From positions 31,139,505-31,203,504 of the forward strand of contig JARWIR010000003.1 in the NCBI GenBank assembly GCA_029959085.1: a stretch of 64,000 bases of DNA. Reading direction: 5' to 3'. Below the pieces are notes generated by a model. It was given only the letters and a program-made list of their open reading frames with translations. It did not search any database and was not told the origin of the DNA. Shown here piece after piece: positions 35,563 through 46,138 of this stretch. Position 1 is the stretch's first letter. The number at the start of each line of letters is the position of its first letter. A program made the position numbers and the translations under genes. Source of the stretch: Nemophila menziesii. Its lineage: Eukaryota > Streptophyta > Magnoliopsida > Boraginales > Hydrophyllaceae.

Positions 35563-36272
35563 TGGAGTTCATTCAAGACACAACTTAAGCCTTCCATCTA
35601 CCAATCTTAAGAGCAATTAATTCTATCATTCAAGGAGGTTTCAAAGGAGCATTCAAGTCATATTTATTGTGAAGCTAATTAGTTCTTATCTACTCATTTA
35701 GGAGTTTAGTTACAAAGCTTTTATAAGCACCCCTAAACACTTTTCCCTTTCCTCTTAGTTCTTGTAATAGATTAAGAGAGTAGTGTGAGCATAGGTTTAT
35801 GCTTGGTTCCTTGTGTTGGTGATAACACAAGTGTATTTCCTTCAAAGGGTTTTTGAAGTGGTTGTAAGGGTTTGTATCTCACCCGGTTAAGAGTTACGAA
35901 GATTAGTTGAGAATCTTGCAAATCCTAAGGAGGCTTCCTTAGGTAGTGGATGTAGGGAAACCGAACCACTATACATCGTTGTGTATCGTATTCTATCTCT
36001 ACACTCTTTATATTTCCGCACTCTATATGCTTGATAAAATGCCTACTTGAATAGTTTGATATTATTGTCTATTAGGATTATCTAGTTTTATACTATTTAG
36101 TTTGCTAATACAATAGGATTCAAATTAGCTTTTAATTTTATTTACTTGAAATAAAATTAGCCGATTAATTTCTATTGTCCTATTCAACCCCCCTTCTAGG
36201 ACGCATATAGTATATCAATTGGTATCAGAGCCTAGCTCTATTGTACTTAATCGTTTCTAGAGTTAATACGAT

Positions 36273-38048
36273 ATGGATTCTAATCAACCGGAAGGTTCAT
36301 GTTCTACTAGACCTCCGCTTTTTGTAGGAAAAGACTACTTTGGATGGAAGAAGAAAATGGAGATTCATGTGAAAGGAATTGATTACTTCTTATGGCTTGC
36401 TATCAAGAAAGGTCCTTATATTCCTTATGTTACGGGTAGTACTACGGAGGTGAAAAATGAAGATGATTACAATGATCAAGACATAGCTAAACTCACCAAA
36501 AACAACAAAGCTATGAACATTCTCATTAATGGATTAAGTGTCACGGAATACGCTAGAGTTAGTGAATGCAACTCCGCTCATGAAATGTGGCAACTCTTGG
36601 AGCTATCATATCAAGGAACGGAAGATATTAAAGAAACTAAGATTGGTCTCTTTATCACTAAGTATGAGCTTTTTCGTATGGAGCCCGATGAAGCCTTGAA
36701 TGCTATGCATCAAAGATTTTCTAACATTGTTAACACTTTGAAGACTCTTGGTCAAGAATACACCAACAAGGAACAATGCCGAAAAATCTTATTTGCTCTT
36801 CCAAGGAAATACAAGACAAAGATCAACTCTATAAGGGATACTAAAGATCTTTCAAAAATGACGGTTCATGAACTCATTTGCAACCTCATGACGGAGGAGC
36901 TTGTGCTTGAAGAAGAAAAGATAAGAGATGATGAGGAGAAAAAGATTAAGAAATCTATTGCTTTCCATGCTATGAGTACCAAGTTGAAAGAACGAAAAGA
37001 AAGAAAGGAAAGTGAAGAAGAAAATTCACATGAAGAAGAAACTAGTGAAGATGAAGGAGTAGCTATGTTGGCAAGAGATATGAAAAAATTCATGAGATAC
37101 AAACGCTTTGCCAAGAAAGGAAGTTCTTCCTCACCTTACAAGAAGAATGATAGAGCTATCAAACAAGACGAACCCACTTGCTATCATTGCAAGAAAGTTG
37201 GTCACATCAAAACTTATTGTCCTCTTCTTCAAAAGGAGAAACCTAAGAGAGCAATGCATGCTAATATCACTTGGGATACTCAAAATTCGGAGGAAGAAGA
37301 AAGTGACAATGAAAATGTCAATCTTGTTGCTTTTATGGGAAAACTTGAAAATGATGAAGATGCTTCTTCGGATGATGATACCGGTACTACTCACTTTGCC
37401 TTTATGGCAAATCATGATGAGGTAACTCCTAAATCTAAACTCTCTTTAACTAATGATGATGCTAGTGAACAAGATATTCATGAGGCATTTGATTCTCTTT
37501 ATAATGATTTTTTAAATTCTATTGAAACAAACAAAGTTTTAACAAAAGATTTAGAATTTGAGAAAAATAGAACTAAAGAGGTTTTGAAAGCTTTGGAAGA
37601 TTGTCAAAATCTTTGTGATGAATGTATAGATGATAATGAAAAACTTCATCTTATTGAGAAAAATCTTTTGGAAGAAAAAGCTTTGTTAGAGAAAAAGATT
37701 GTTGATCAAAATGCCATTATTTTAAAATTTACTAGTGGGCAAGAAAACTTGGATTTAATTTTAGGTTCTCAAAGAATGGCTTGTGAAAAAAGTGGTGTTG
37801 GATATGATCCATTCACTCACCAAAAACCTTTGAAAAATGTCTTTGTAAAATCCAAAATTTCAAATGAAATTCCATCTTCTTCAAAATCTTCTATCACTTG
37901 CACCTATTGTGAAAAACTTGGTCATGATGCATCTCATTGTTACTATCGTAAATTATTGGATTTGGGATCTCTTGTGCCAATTTGGAAAAGGCCTAAATGG
38001 GTCTTAAAAAGGAAATCCACTAACCCTCATGGACCCAATCCAAATTAG
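36273..38048 (+). CDS. Sirevirus Gag polyprotein
   Basis: 591 residues, uninterrupted. It forms the virus-like particle in the cytoplasm that packages element RNA. The N-terminal DUF4219/UBN2 capsid region (RPPLFVGKDYFGWKKKME near residue 14; ECNSAHEMWQLLELSYQG near 100) is followed by an acidic/basic coiled segment (about 215-260). A first CCHC knuckle CYHCKKVGHIKTYC is at about 302, then acidic repeats and a coiled coil, and a second knuckle CTYCEKLGHDASHC at about 542. The ATG at 36273 lies 40 bp past the primer site and is the first in frame. The stop TAG is in frame with the following pol. Confidence 0.9.
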   Translation: MDSNQPEGSCSTRPPLFVGKDYFGWKKKMEIHVKGIDYFLWLAIKKGPYIPYVTGSTTEVKNEDDYNDQDIAKLTKNNKAMNILINGLSVTEYARVSECNSAHEMWQLLELSYQGTEDIKETKIGLFITKYELFRMEPDEALNAMHQRFSNIVNTLKTLGQEYTNKEQCRKILFALPRKYKTKINSIRDTKDLSKMTVHELICNLMTEELVLEEEKIRDDEEKKIKKSIAFHAMSTKLKERKERKESEEENSHEEETSEDEGVAMLARDMKKFMRYKRFAKKGSSSSPYKKNDRAIKQDEPTCYHCKKVGHIKTYCPLLQKEKPKRAMHANITWDTQNSEEEESDNENVNLVAFMGKLENDEDASSDDDTGTTHFAFMANHDEVTPKSKLSLTNDDASEQDIHEAFDSLYNDFLNSIETNKVLTKDLEFEKNRTKEVLKALEDCQNLCDECIDDNEKLHLIEKNLLEEKALLEKKIVDQNAIILKFTSGQENLDLILGSQRMACEKSGVGYDPFTHQKPLKNVFVKSKISNEIPSSSKSSITCTYCEKLGHDASHCYYRKLLDLGSLVPIWKRPKWVLKRKSTNPHGPNPN

Positions 38049-38084
38049 GTACCTAAAGCTTAAATTATTTTTTGTATGTAGGGA

Positions 38085-41000
38085 TTGAGCATCAAGAAGC
38101 AAAATATATGGCTACTTGATAGTGGATGCTCAAGACACATGACCGGAAATCCATCATTATTTACAAATTTATATAAAACAAAAGGTGATAGAGTTACTTT
38201 TGCCGACAACACTAAGAAACGCGTTTTGGGTAAAGGTAACATTGGTAATATGAACTCTTTACTTATCTCTAATGTGTTACTTGTTGAGGGTCTCTCTTTT
38301 AACTTGCTTAGTATAAGTCAACTTTGTGATGTTGGTTTTAGTGTTAAATTTGAAGCATCTAGATGTGTTGTTTTCAAAAATGATGAGTTAGATACTATGT
38401 TTATTGCAAAAAGATCGGATAATGTTTTTGTTGTTGATCTTGAGAGTCTTATGTGTAAACATATTAAATGCTTATCCGTGGTAAATGATAGTTGGCTTTG
38501 GCATAGACGTTTAGACATGCTAGCATGGATTTAATTTCAAAATTATCTAGAAAAAATCTTGTTGTTGGTTTGCCTATTTACAAATTTGATAAAGATAAAT
38601 TATGTGATGCATGTCAACTTGGTAAACAACATCGTTCATCTTTTAAATCCATTAATAAGGTCATCACCGTTAGGCCACTTCAATTATTGCATATGGACCT
38701 TTTTGGTCCCGTTGATGTCACTAGTCTAGGAGGATCTAGATATGTCTTTGTTGTTGTTGATGATTACACTAGATTCACATGGGTGATGTTCCTTGCTTTG
38801 AAAAGTGATGCCTTCAATGAATTTGCAAAACTTTGTAGAAAGGTGCAAAATGAGAAAGGTTACTCTATTACTTGCATTTGTAGTGATAATGGTAGTGAAT
38901 ATGTGAATTCTCCTTTTGTGCATTTTTGTGATGAATTTGGGATTGAGCATAATTTTTCGGCCCCTAGAACTCCCCAACAAAATGGGGTAGTGGAAAGGAA
39001 AAACCGAACTCTACAAGAAATGGCTAGAACAATGCTAAAAGAACATAGCTTGCCTACATACTTTTGGGGTGAAGCCGTTCACACGGCTTGTTATGTGTTA
39101 AATAGAGTTCTTATTAGACCCATTATTAAGAAAACCCCTTATGAGCTTTGGAATGGTAGACCACCAACTATTGCTTATTTTCGTGTCTTTGGGTGCAAAT
39201 GTTTTATCCTAAACACTAGGGACTATTTGGGAAAATTTGATGCTAAATCGGATGAAGGTATTTTTCTTGGTTATTCCACTAAGGGAAAAGCCTATCGCAT
39301 TTTCAACAAACGTACTCGTACTATTGAGGAGTCTATGCATGTTGACTTTGATGAGACTAATCCTTTTAATATCAAGAAAGTAGTGGATGTTGAATTACAT
39401 GAAGATGCTCCACAAGATAAATCCTTAGAATCTTCTACTCAAGAAGTAAAGTCTCATGATGAATCTCCTAAGGAAAATGATCAAATACCAAATGAAGCTA
39501 GTACGGATTTACCAAAATGTTGGAAACATATCAAAGATCACCCAAGTGAATTAATTCTAGGTGATCCAAAAGAAGGTGTTACCACTCGCTCTCGTATTAT
39601 TGCTCTATGTGCTCATCAAGCGTTCTTATCTCAAATTGAGCCCAAGAATATTAAAGAAGCATTGTTGGATGATCATTGGATTAACGCTATGCATGAAGAA
39701 TTAAATCAATTTGAGCGTAGTAAAGTTTGGACATTAATGGAGAAACCAATTGGCCCTACTATCATTGGAACTAAGTGGATATTTCGCAACAAGCTAGATG
39801 ACACCGGTATAATCACTAGAAATAAAGCAAGGTTAGTTGCTCAAGGATACAATCAAGAAGAAGGTATTGATTTCGATGAAACTTTTGCTCCCGTAGCTAG
39901 ACTTGAATCTATTCGTATGCTACTTGCTTTTGCTTGTTATATGAATTTTAAACTTTACCAAATGGATGTCAAAAGTGCTTTTTTAAATGGTTTTATAGAC
40001 GAGGAAGTTTTTGTTAAACAACCTCCGGGTTTTGAGGATCCAAAATTTCCAAATCATGTTTTTAAACTTTCAAAGGCTTTATATGGTTTAAAACAAGCAC
40101 CTCGTGCTTGGTATGAACGATTAAGCAAATTTTTATTAGATGATGGTTTTAAAAGAGGAAAAATTGACTCCACTTTATTTATAAAAAGGTCTTCAAAAGA
40201 TATCCTTCTTGTTCAAATTTATGTGGATGATATTATATTTGGTGCTACTAATGAAAATCTTTGTGAGAATTTTTCTAAAAGCATGCATAAGGAATTTGAG
40301 ATGAGCATGATGGGAGAATTAAATTACTTTCTTGGACTTCAAATCAAGCAAATGAAAGATGGTATCTTTGTCAATCAAGCCAAATACACAAAAGAATTGA
40401 TCAAAAAATTTGGACTTGAAGATGCAAAGGAAATTGGAACTCCAATGAGCACATCCACAAAATTAGACAAAGATGGAGATGGTAAGGATGTTGATGAGAA
40501 ACTATATCGAGGTATGATTGGTAGCTTACTTTATTTAACCGCTTCTCGACCCGATATTATGTTCCCCGTGTGTCTTTGTGCTAGATTTCAATCTTCTCCT
40601 AAAGAAACCCATCTTAGTGCCGTTAAGCGTATTTTTAGGTATTTGAAAGGAACCCTTAGTCTAGGACTTTGGTACCCAAGATTTACCTCTTTTGAGCTAA
40701 TAGGTTATTCGGATGCCGATTATGCCGGTTGTAGACTTGATAGGAAGAGTACTAGTGGTAGTTGCCAATTCTTAGGTCAATCCCTTGTTTCATGGTCTAG
40801 TAGAAAACAAAATAGTGTTGCTTTATCCACGGCCGAAGCCGAATATGTTGCGGCCGGAAATTGTGTGACTCAAATTCTTTGGATGAAACAAACCTTACTA
40901 GATTTTAGCCTAGAATATGATCGTGTTCCCATTCGTTGTGATAACACTAGTGCTATCAATCTTACCAAAAATCCTATTCAACACTCTAGAACGAAACACA

Positions 41001-41161
41001 TAGAAATCCGTCATCATTTTATCCGAGATCACACTCAAAAAGGGGATATTGTACTTGAATTTGTCACCTCCGAAAATCAACTAGCCGATATCTTTACTAA
41101 ACCTCTACCCCAAGATCTCTTTGAGAAAATTCCTTGTGAGATTGGCATGCAAATTCTCTAA
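38085..41161 (+). pseudogene. Sirevirus Pol (protease, integrase, RT, RNase H) with one frameshift
   Basis: Pol starts in the same frame as gag, separated by three stops (TAG 38046, TAA 38058, TAG 38082). Order: protease WLLDSGCSRHMTG (about 38109), GAG-pre-integrase WLWHRRL (about 38490), integrase core (MDLFGP, CSDNGSEY, PQQNGVVERKNR), RT (QMDVKSAFLNG, YVDDIIFG) and RNase H (ALSTAEAEY, SRTKHIEIRHHFIRDH). An apparent one-base deletion near 38514, in the pre-integrase segment, shifts the frame. The remaining 878 codons (38525-41161) are open. Without that loss the element would look autonomous. Confidence 0.9.
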
Positions 41162-41517
41162 CCTTAGTATCTTGCCATTGTTGTTTAGTGGTTTTTGTGT
41201 ATATTCTCTTGTTGCTAATATTTTCTTGATTTTATAGGTTCTTTGAAGCTTCTAATTGTTATCCATTTATTCCTTTGGTCCTTGTTTTTTACTCAAAATG
41301 TGTTTTGACCCCTTAATATTTTCAAAATCGTATCATTTGTTCTTTTTGTTGTTGACAAAGGGGGAGAAATTTTAGTTAAACTTTTTCAAATGCATTTTGT
41401 GAGGGGGAGTTTTTATAAAAACTCTAGTGATTAGGTTGAGGGGGAGTTTTTGATCAAAACTTAATCTTAGGCATCTTCAAAAGTTTATGATTTGTCAAAC
41501 ATCAAAAAGGGGGAGAT
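41162..41517 (+). other. Sirevirus 3' region with four polypurine boxes
   Basis: AAAGGGGGAGAAA (41357-41369), GAGGGGGAG (41401-41409), GAGGGGGAG (41438-41446) and AAAAAGGGGGAGA (41504-41516); the last lies against the 3' LTR. Multiple polypurine boxes are typical of Sireviruses. Confidence 0.85.
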
Positions 41518-42679
41518 TGTTAGCCTCACCTTGTTTTTATTCCCGTTTTAATATTCGACAAATCAACATTTCAACTAAAATTCATTTTGGTATCACTTAA
41601 GATGTTTTCCAAAACCCCTTTTTAGATTAGTTGTGTTTACTTCCTTGCATTTAGCTTGTTATTCAAAAGAGCAGCTCCGCGGTACACCGGATGAATCACG
41701 CGGTACACCGCAGAGTCACGGACCAGGATTGCGGTACATTGGATAGTCCGACCAGTATGCTCATGAAATGCACGGTACACCGGACCTAGGCGCGGTACAC
41801 CGGACCAAGGCACGGACCAGGGTTGCGGTACATTGGATAGTCCGACCAGTAAGCTCAAAGTTAAGTCGAACAGCTCTGCGGTGCACCGGACCATATCCGC
41901 GGTACACCGCACAAGAGGGTTTACTGCACTATTACAAGAGGACAAAGCTTATATCCGTTGGAGTTAAAATAGATCTGTTAGAGAAGAGCCTTATGACCGT
42001 TGGACCACATTTGCAGCTATAAAATGGAGTTCATTCAAGACACAACTTAAGCCTTCCATCTACCAATCTTAAGAGCAATTAATTCTATCATTCAAGGAGG
42101 TTTCAAAGGAGCATTCAAGTCATATTTATTGTGAAGCTAATTAGTTCTTATCTACTCATTTAGGAGTTTAGTTACAAAGCTTTTATAAGCACCCCTAAAC
42201 ACTTTTCCCTTTCCTCTTAGTTCTTGTAATAGATTAAGAGAGTAGTGTGAGCATAGGTTTATGCTTGGTTCCTTGTGTTGGTGATAACACAAGTGTATTT
42301 CCTTCAAAGGGTTTTTGAAGTGGTTGTAAGGGTTTGTATCTCACCCGGTTAAGAGTTACGAAGATTAGTTGAGAATCTTGCAAATCCTAAGGAGGCTTCC
42401 TTAGGTAGTGGATGTAGGGAAACCGAACCACTATACATCGTTGTGTATCGTATTCTATCTCTACACTCTTTATATTTCCGCACTCTATATGCTTGATAAA
42501 ATGCCTACTTGAATAGTTTGATATTATTGTCTATTAGGATTATCTAGTTTTATACTATTTAGTTTGCTAATACAATAGGATTCAAATTAGCTTTTAATTT
42601 TATTTACTTGAAATAAAATTAGCCGATTAATTTCTATTGTCCTATTCAACCCCCCTTCTAGGACGCATATAGTATATCA
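41518..42679 (+). repeat. 3' LTR of the Sirevirus
   Basis: Same length as the 5' LTR and almost identical; the full MSA-like site is at 41994-42004. It is followed by GTTGG and then by minus-strand Copia gag. Confidence 0.95.
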
Positions 42680-42684
42680 GTTGG

Positions 42685-43252
42685 CTACGCAAAACTTTTT
42701 CAAAAATCCTTTGAATTTTCATGACTTCGCCATCTGTAACCATTTGATTTACAAGAGACGTGAATCTTGTAAAGAAATCGCCAATAATTTCATTTTCTTT
42801 TATCTCTAATTTTTCGAATTCAGACCGAAAGATTGCAAACGAACCCTTTTTACTTGATCTTTTCCGACATAAGTTGTTTGCAAAATCTCCCATGTTTCCA
42901 TAGACTTATCCATCTTGATTATTCTTTGAAGACTTGGTAATATTTGAAAAAAAAATCGATCTTTTTTGTTTCTCACCTTTTAGAATTCTCTCTTGTGCAT
43001 CGTTAATTAATCGTGACTTATCTTTTGACGTGTTTACAACATCTTCAACTACACTTCAAAGTTTTTGAGATTCAAGACATAATTTCATTAGATGACTCTA
43101 ATATTCAAACTTTTTATCATTGAAACGAAGTACGAGAGAAGTAAGATTGTTGGATTTTTTTACCTTACTCTGATATCAATTCGAAAAAAATATTTAATAG
43201 TCTTTTGGAGAGAAAATCTGAAAATAATATATTGATATTATTTTTCTTTTTT
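42685..43252 (-). pseudogene. Old minus-strand Copia: primer site and Gag N-terminal part
   Basis: Reading leftward, a degenerate primer site ATTGATATCAGAGT lies near 43170-43184. A UBN2 Gag follows: MDKSMETWEILQTTY (about 42910), then FRSEFEKLEIKENEIIGDFF and FTSLVNQMVTDGE in the open frame 42893-42642. It is cut by the Sirevirus insertion at 42684. Sequence above 43184 would be its 5' LTR, now broken by a Mutator-like element. Confidence 0.75.
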
Positions 43253-44880
43253 GGGTGAATTATATATAGGGTCTTGGAGACCATCTTTCTTCTCTATAGA
43301 GTAGTTTCAAAAAAGCTATTCTTCTTAGGGACTTCATTTTTTACAATAGTCTTTTCTACCTTTACTATCAATAAAAGACAAAAATATGTGATGTCACTGT
43401 TTCTCTCTCCACTACCTACCACTACCCACCTACCTCCAACCTCCGACCACCTACCTCCAACCTCCGACCACCGACCACCGACCTCCGACCACCGACCTCC
43501 GACCTCCAGTCACCGGTTACCAGAAAAAAAAATATAGAGTATCGGAAAAACATAGAGTATTCTATATATTTGCTGAGTACTCTCTAAATTTTTTCGAGTG
43601 CACTAATAAAATCACGGAGTACTCTAAGAAAAACTCGGAGTACTCTAAGAAAAACTCAGAGTACTCTGAGAATTCTCGGAGTACTCTAAGAAAATCTCGG
43701 AGTACTCTAAAAATTGGTGAAGTATTCTATTAATTTGATGAGTATTATTAAAAAACAAAGAGTAAAAAGCCAAAAAAAATATTTTATTCACATTTCTAAT
43801 TACAAAAAATAAACAATTCAAATTATCTTTTACATTGACCAGATCTGGTCAAACCAAATCCAAAAAAAATTAAAAAAAATCCAAAACCAAGCGTACTAAG
43901 TACGCTGAACAAAAAAAAGCAGCATCGTGGCCTGTCTTCACCGGAGCATCCAACACCGAGCGCCACCAACCAGTTTCCTCCAGCTGCGCTGCAACCTGTC
44001 TTCACCGGAGCTTCGAATAGTACCACCACCTCCATGTCTTCGTTGCTTCGCTGCTGCTGGTGGTGGAGGAGCAGCGTGCTAGATCGTGCTGCACAGATCG
44101 GAGCAGCCATGGAGCTTGGGTTCTCCGGCGAGCAACTCAACTATGCGCGAGATGCTTGAAATGGAGCAGATCTGGACCAGTGGTGGTCTGCAGCCTCGAT
44201 CTGAGTTGCAGTGGTGGTGGCCTTCATCTCGCAGCGAGGTTCGAGCTTCACCATGGCCGGAAAACGGTGCAGCGAGGTTCGAGGTTCGAGCTTTACCATG
44301 GCCGGAAAACTGTGCAGCGAGGTTCGAGGTTCGAGCTTCACCATGGCCGGAAAACTGTGCAGCGAGGTTCGAGGTTCGAGCTTCACCGTGGCCGGAAACC
44401 TGTCGCTGCTTCACCATGGCTAGATCCGTGTTCTACTATGAATATAACATTCACTGCTGGATCTCGGATCTCGGAGGTGGTGGTGGCTGATGGCGGCAGT
44501 CGGAGGTCCATGGCAGCAAAAGAGGGAGAAGAAGAAGCAGTTTCCATGGCTGCTTGTTGGAGAAGAAGAAAGAGCCATGGCTGCATTTTTTGTGGTGGTG
44601 GTTGTGTTATGGTGGTGGTGGTGGCGGTTTGGGAGCTGGGGGAGGAGAGAGAGGTAGGGGAGGAGAGAGATGTGAGAGAAGAGAGAGAATAATGAGCTTG
44701 GAATAGTGAAATGTTATATTTAGTATATATAGGGAAAAAAACAAAAGAGGGTAGTAAAGTAATTGGGGTTTTGGGTTTCATGTGTTAAAAACTTTCTGAG
44801 GTCTTTAGTAAAAAAAGGCTTTAGGCGGGGTCCCTATCTTGAAGAGGGGGGTGTGTTCAAGACCCTAAGTGACTTTTTTT
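43253..44880. mobile_element. Mutator-like non-autonomous element, copy 2
   Basis: Starts GGGTGAATTATATATAGGGTCTT and ends with the complement of a CACTTAGGGTCTT repeat, as copy 1 at 31214. The internal order is the same: TCCGACC/CCACCGACC tandem repeats (43432-43510), GAGTACTC repeats (43610-43720), the perfect palindrome TTGACCAGA-TCTGGTCAA (43835-43852), then a GC-rich stretch (43915-44690). The right end lies in a T run, so the 9-bp duplication cannot be confirmed. Open frames of 210 and 134 codons arise partly from a 45-bp tandem repeat and have no recognisable domain. Confidence 0.8.
44230..44405. repeat. 45-bp tandem repeat
   Basis: About three to four copies of a 45-bp unit containing CACCATGGCCGGAAAAC and GTGCAGCGAGGTTCGAG. 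Because 45 is a multiple of 3 it keeps several overlapping frames open on both strands. Confidence 0.85.
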
Positions 44881-44889
44881 TTTTTTTTA

Positions 44890-46138
44890 CAATTTCATTT
44901 TATGTCGTTTTATTTAAATATAACATTAAATATGTAAAGTCATGTAATTCTTAAAATAAATTATAAAAAATATATTACTATTTTAATTTAATATCAAAAC
45001 TTGAAATTTGTTTCTTTACTAATTTAATTAAATGAAAATTATACAAATTTATTCCACTCTATTTCACTTTGTTTTATTTTATTTTAATTTATTCCAATAA
45101 GGAATTCGAAACACATCCTCGGTTTCATCTCTTCTTTCACATCCTATTGTAGGAAATGTCTTACATACTAAAGTTTAGGTGCTAGGATTTCACAGAGTGT
45201 TTTAAACAGTAAAAGGGAAATGGGATTGAACTTGCAACCTATTAAATTGAGTTAGAAATTTGGGCATGTGTTAGTATTAAGTTTGTCCTAAGACTCAAGT
45301 TTTCTAAGACGTGTTGTCTAAGTCCATATATACTAAATACCTTTATTAATTCTTTAATTTTTAGATCACATTAAACTGTAACTACAATTAATGGGATAGG
45401 GTCCGATAGGATATATATATATATATGGAAGGCTTCCAATAAGCAAGTCTTTCATCATACTAGTAATTCATAAACTCATAATTAAGAGTTGACAGTCACA
45501 CCTCAACGCGTTATTAATGTATCTTTCACTAAGTTTGTATTCCCTTATGCTGTATCGGGCCCGCCATTCTTGACAAAATTAAGTGTGTGGTACTGTGTAC
45601 TGTGTAGTTTATGTTGACCCTGAAAAGGTCCATTATTCGTTAATTCTTTGCAATGAATTAGACGACATGAACCATTTTAATGTATGTGTTAACCTAAGAA
45701 TCTGCAAACTTAGTCGATCAATCGAAGAAATTTTCATTTCGGGTGAACAAATTAAAAAGCATCGTTCCTCTTAATTAGAAAGGCCCGGGAATAGGAATGG
45801 AAACTGGAGTCTAAAATTACTAAACCAAACTCATTGTGCGATATTTAATAATTTACATATCAGCCTACTTACATAGTATGATCCTATCATTGTAACCTTA
45901 CTCTGGTCATGTCTCTCCCTAATTCTACAAAAATTAGTCGTTGAGAACCTCCCGTTATTATCAAATCCCAGGATTGCCAACTCCTCTGCTACTACCTGGC
46001 TTCTCGGTACCTAGTTGATTCTGGAGAAGAATATATAGGAACTAGTTATACCACCTCCGATATTTATATAAAAAAACAGGACAATACTCGTGAATAGCTG
46101 ACTCAGAAAAGCAAGAAAATTGTACATAGGAGAAAATA
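44890..46138. other. AT-rich region between the Mutator-like element and PIF1
   Basis: Includes a short TA run near 45413-45425 and the probable 3' untranslated region of PIF1 on its right side. No other gene supported. Confidence 0.55.

Larger units (their letters stand above)
35056..36217 (+). repeat. 5' LTR of the Sirevirus
   Basis: Carries a palindromic island (35214-35448), two CCGTTGG-type motifs, one ATCCGTTAG variant, and a TATA box TATAAAA at 35556-35562. A primer site TTGGTATCAGAGC follows at 36219-36231. Confidence 0.95.
35056..42679 (+). mobile_element. Nearly intact Sirevirus (Ty1/Copia) retrotransposon
   Basis: Two 1162-bp LTRs (35056-36217, 41518-42679) start TGTTAGCC and end TATATCA, with only about two differences, flanked by GTTGG (35051-35055, 42680-42684). 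Gag, protease, integrase, RT and RNase H are in Copia order. The long two-knuckle Gag, the LTR palindromes and several GAGGGGGAG boxes before the 3' LTR are Sirevirus traits. No envelope-like ORF: only 356 bp lie between pol and the 3' LTR. A single-base loss in pol probably makes it non-autonomous. It is the youngest-looking copy here. Confidence 0.95.

Noticed and set aside
44060..44692. 210-codon ORF in the second Mutator-like copy as a captured gene
   Set aside because: Much of it is the translation of a 45-bp tandem repeat, several frames on both strands are equally open, and copy 1 does not share the protein.
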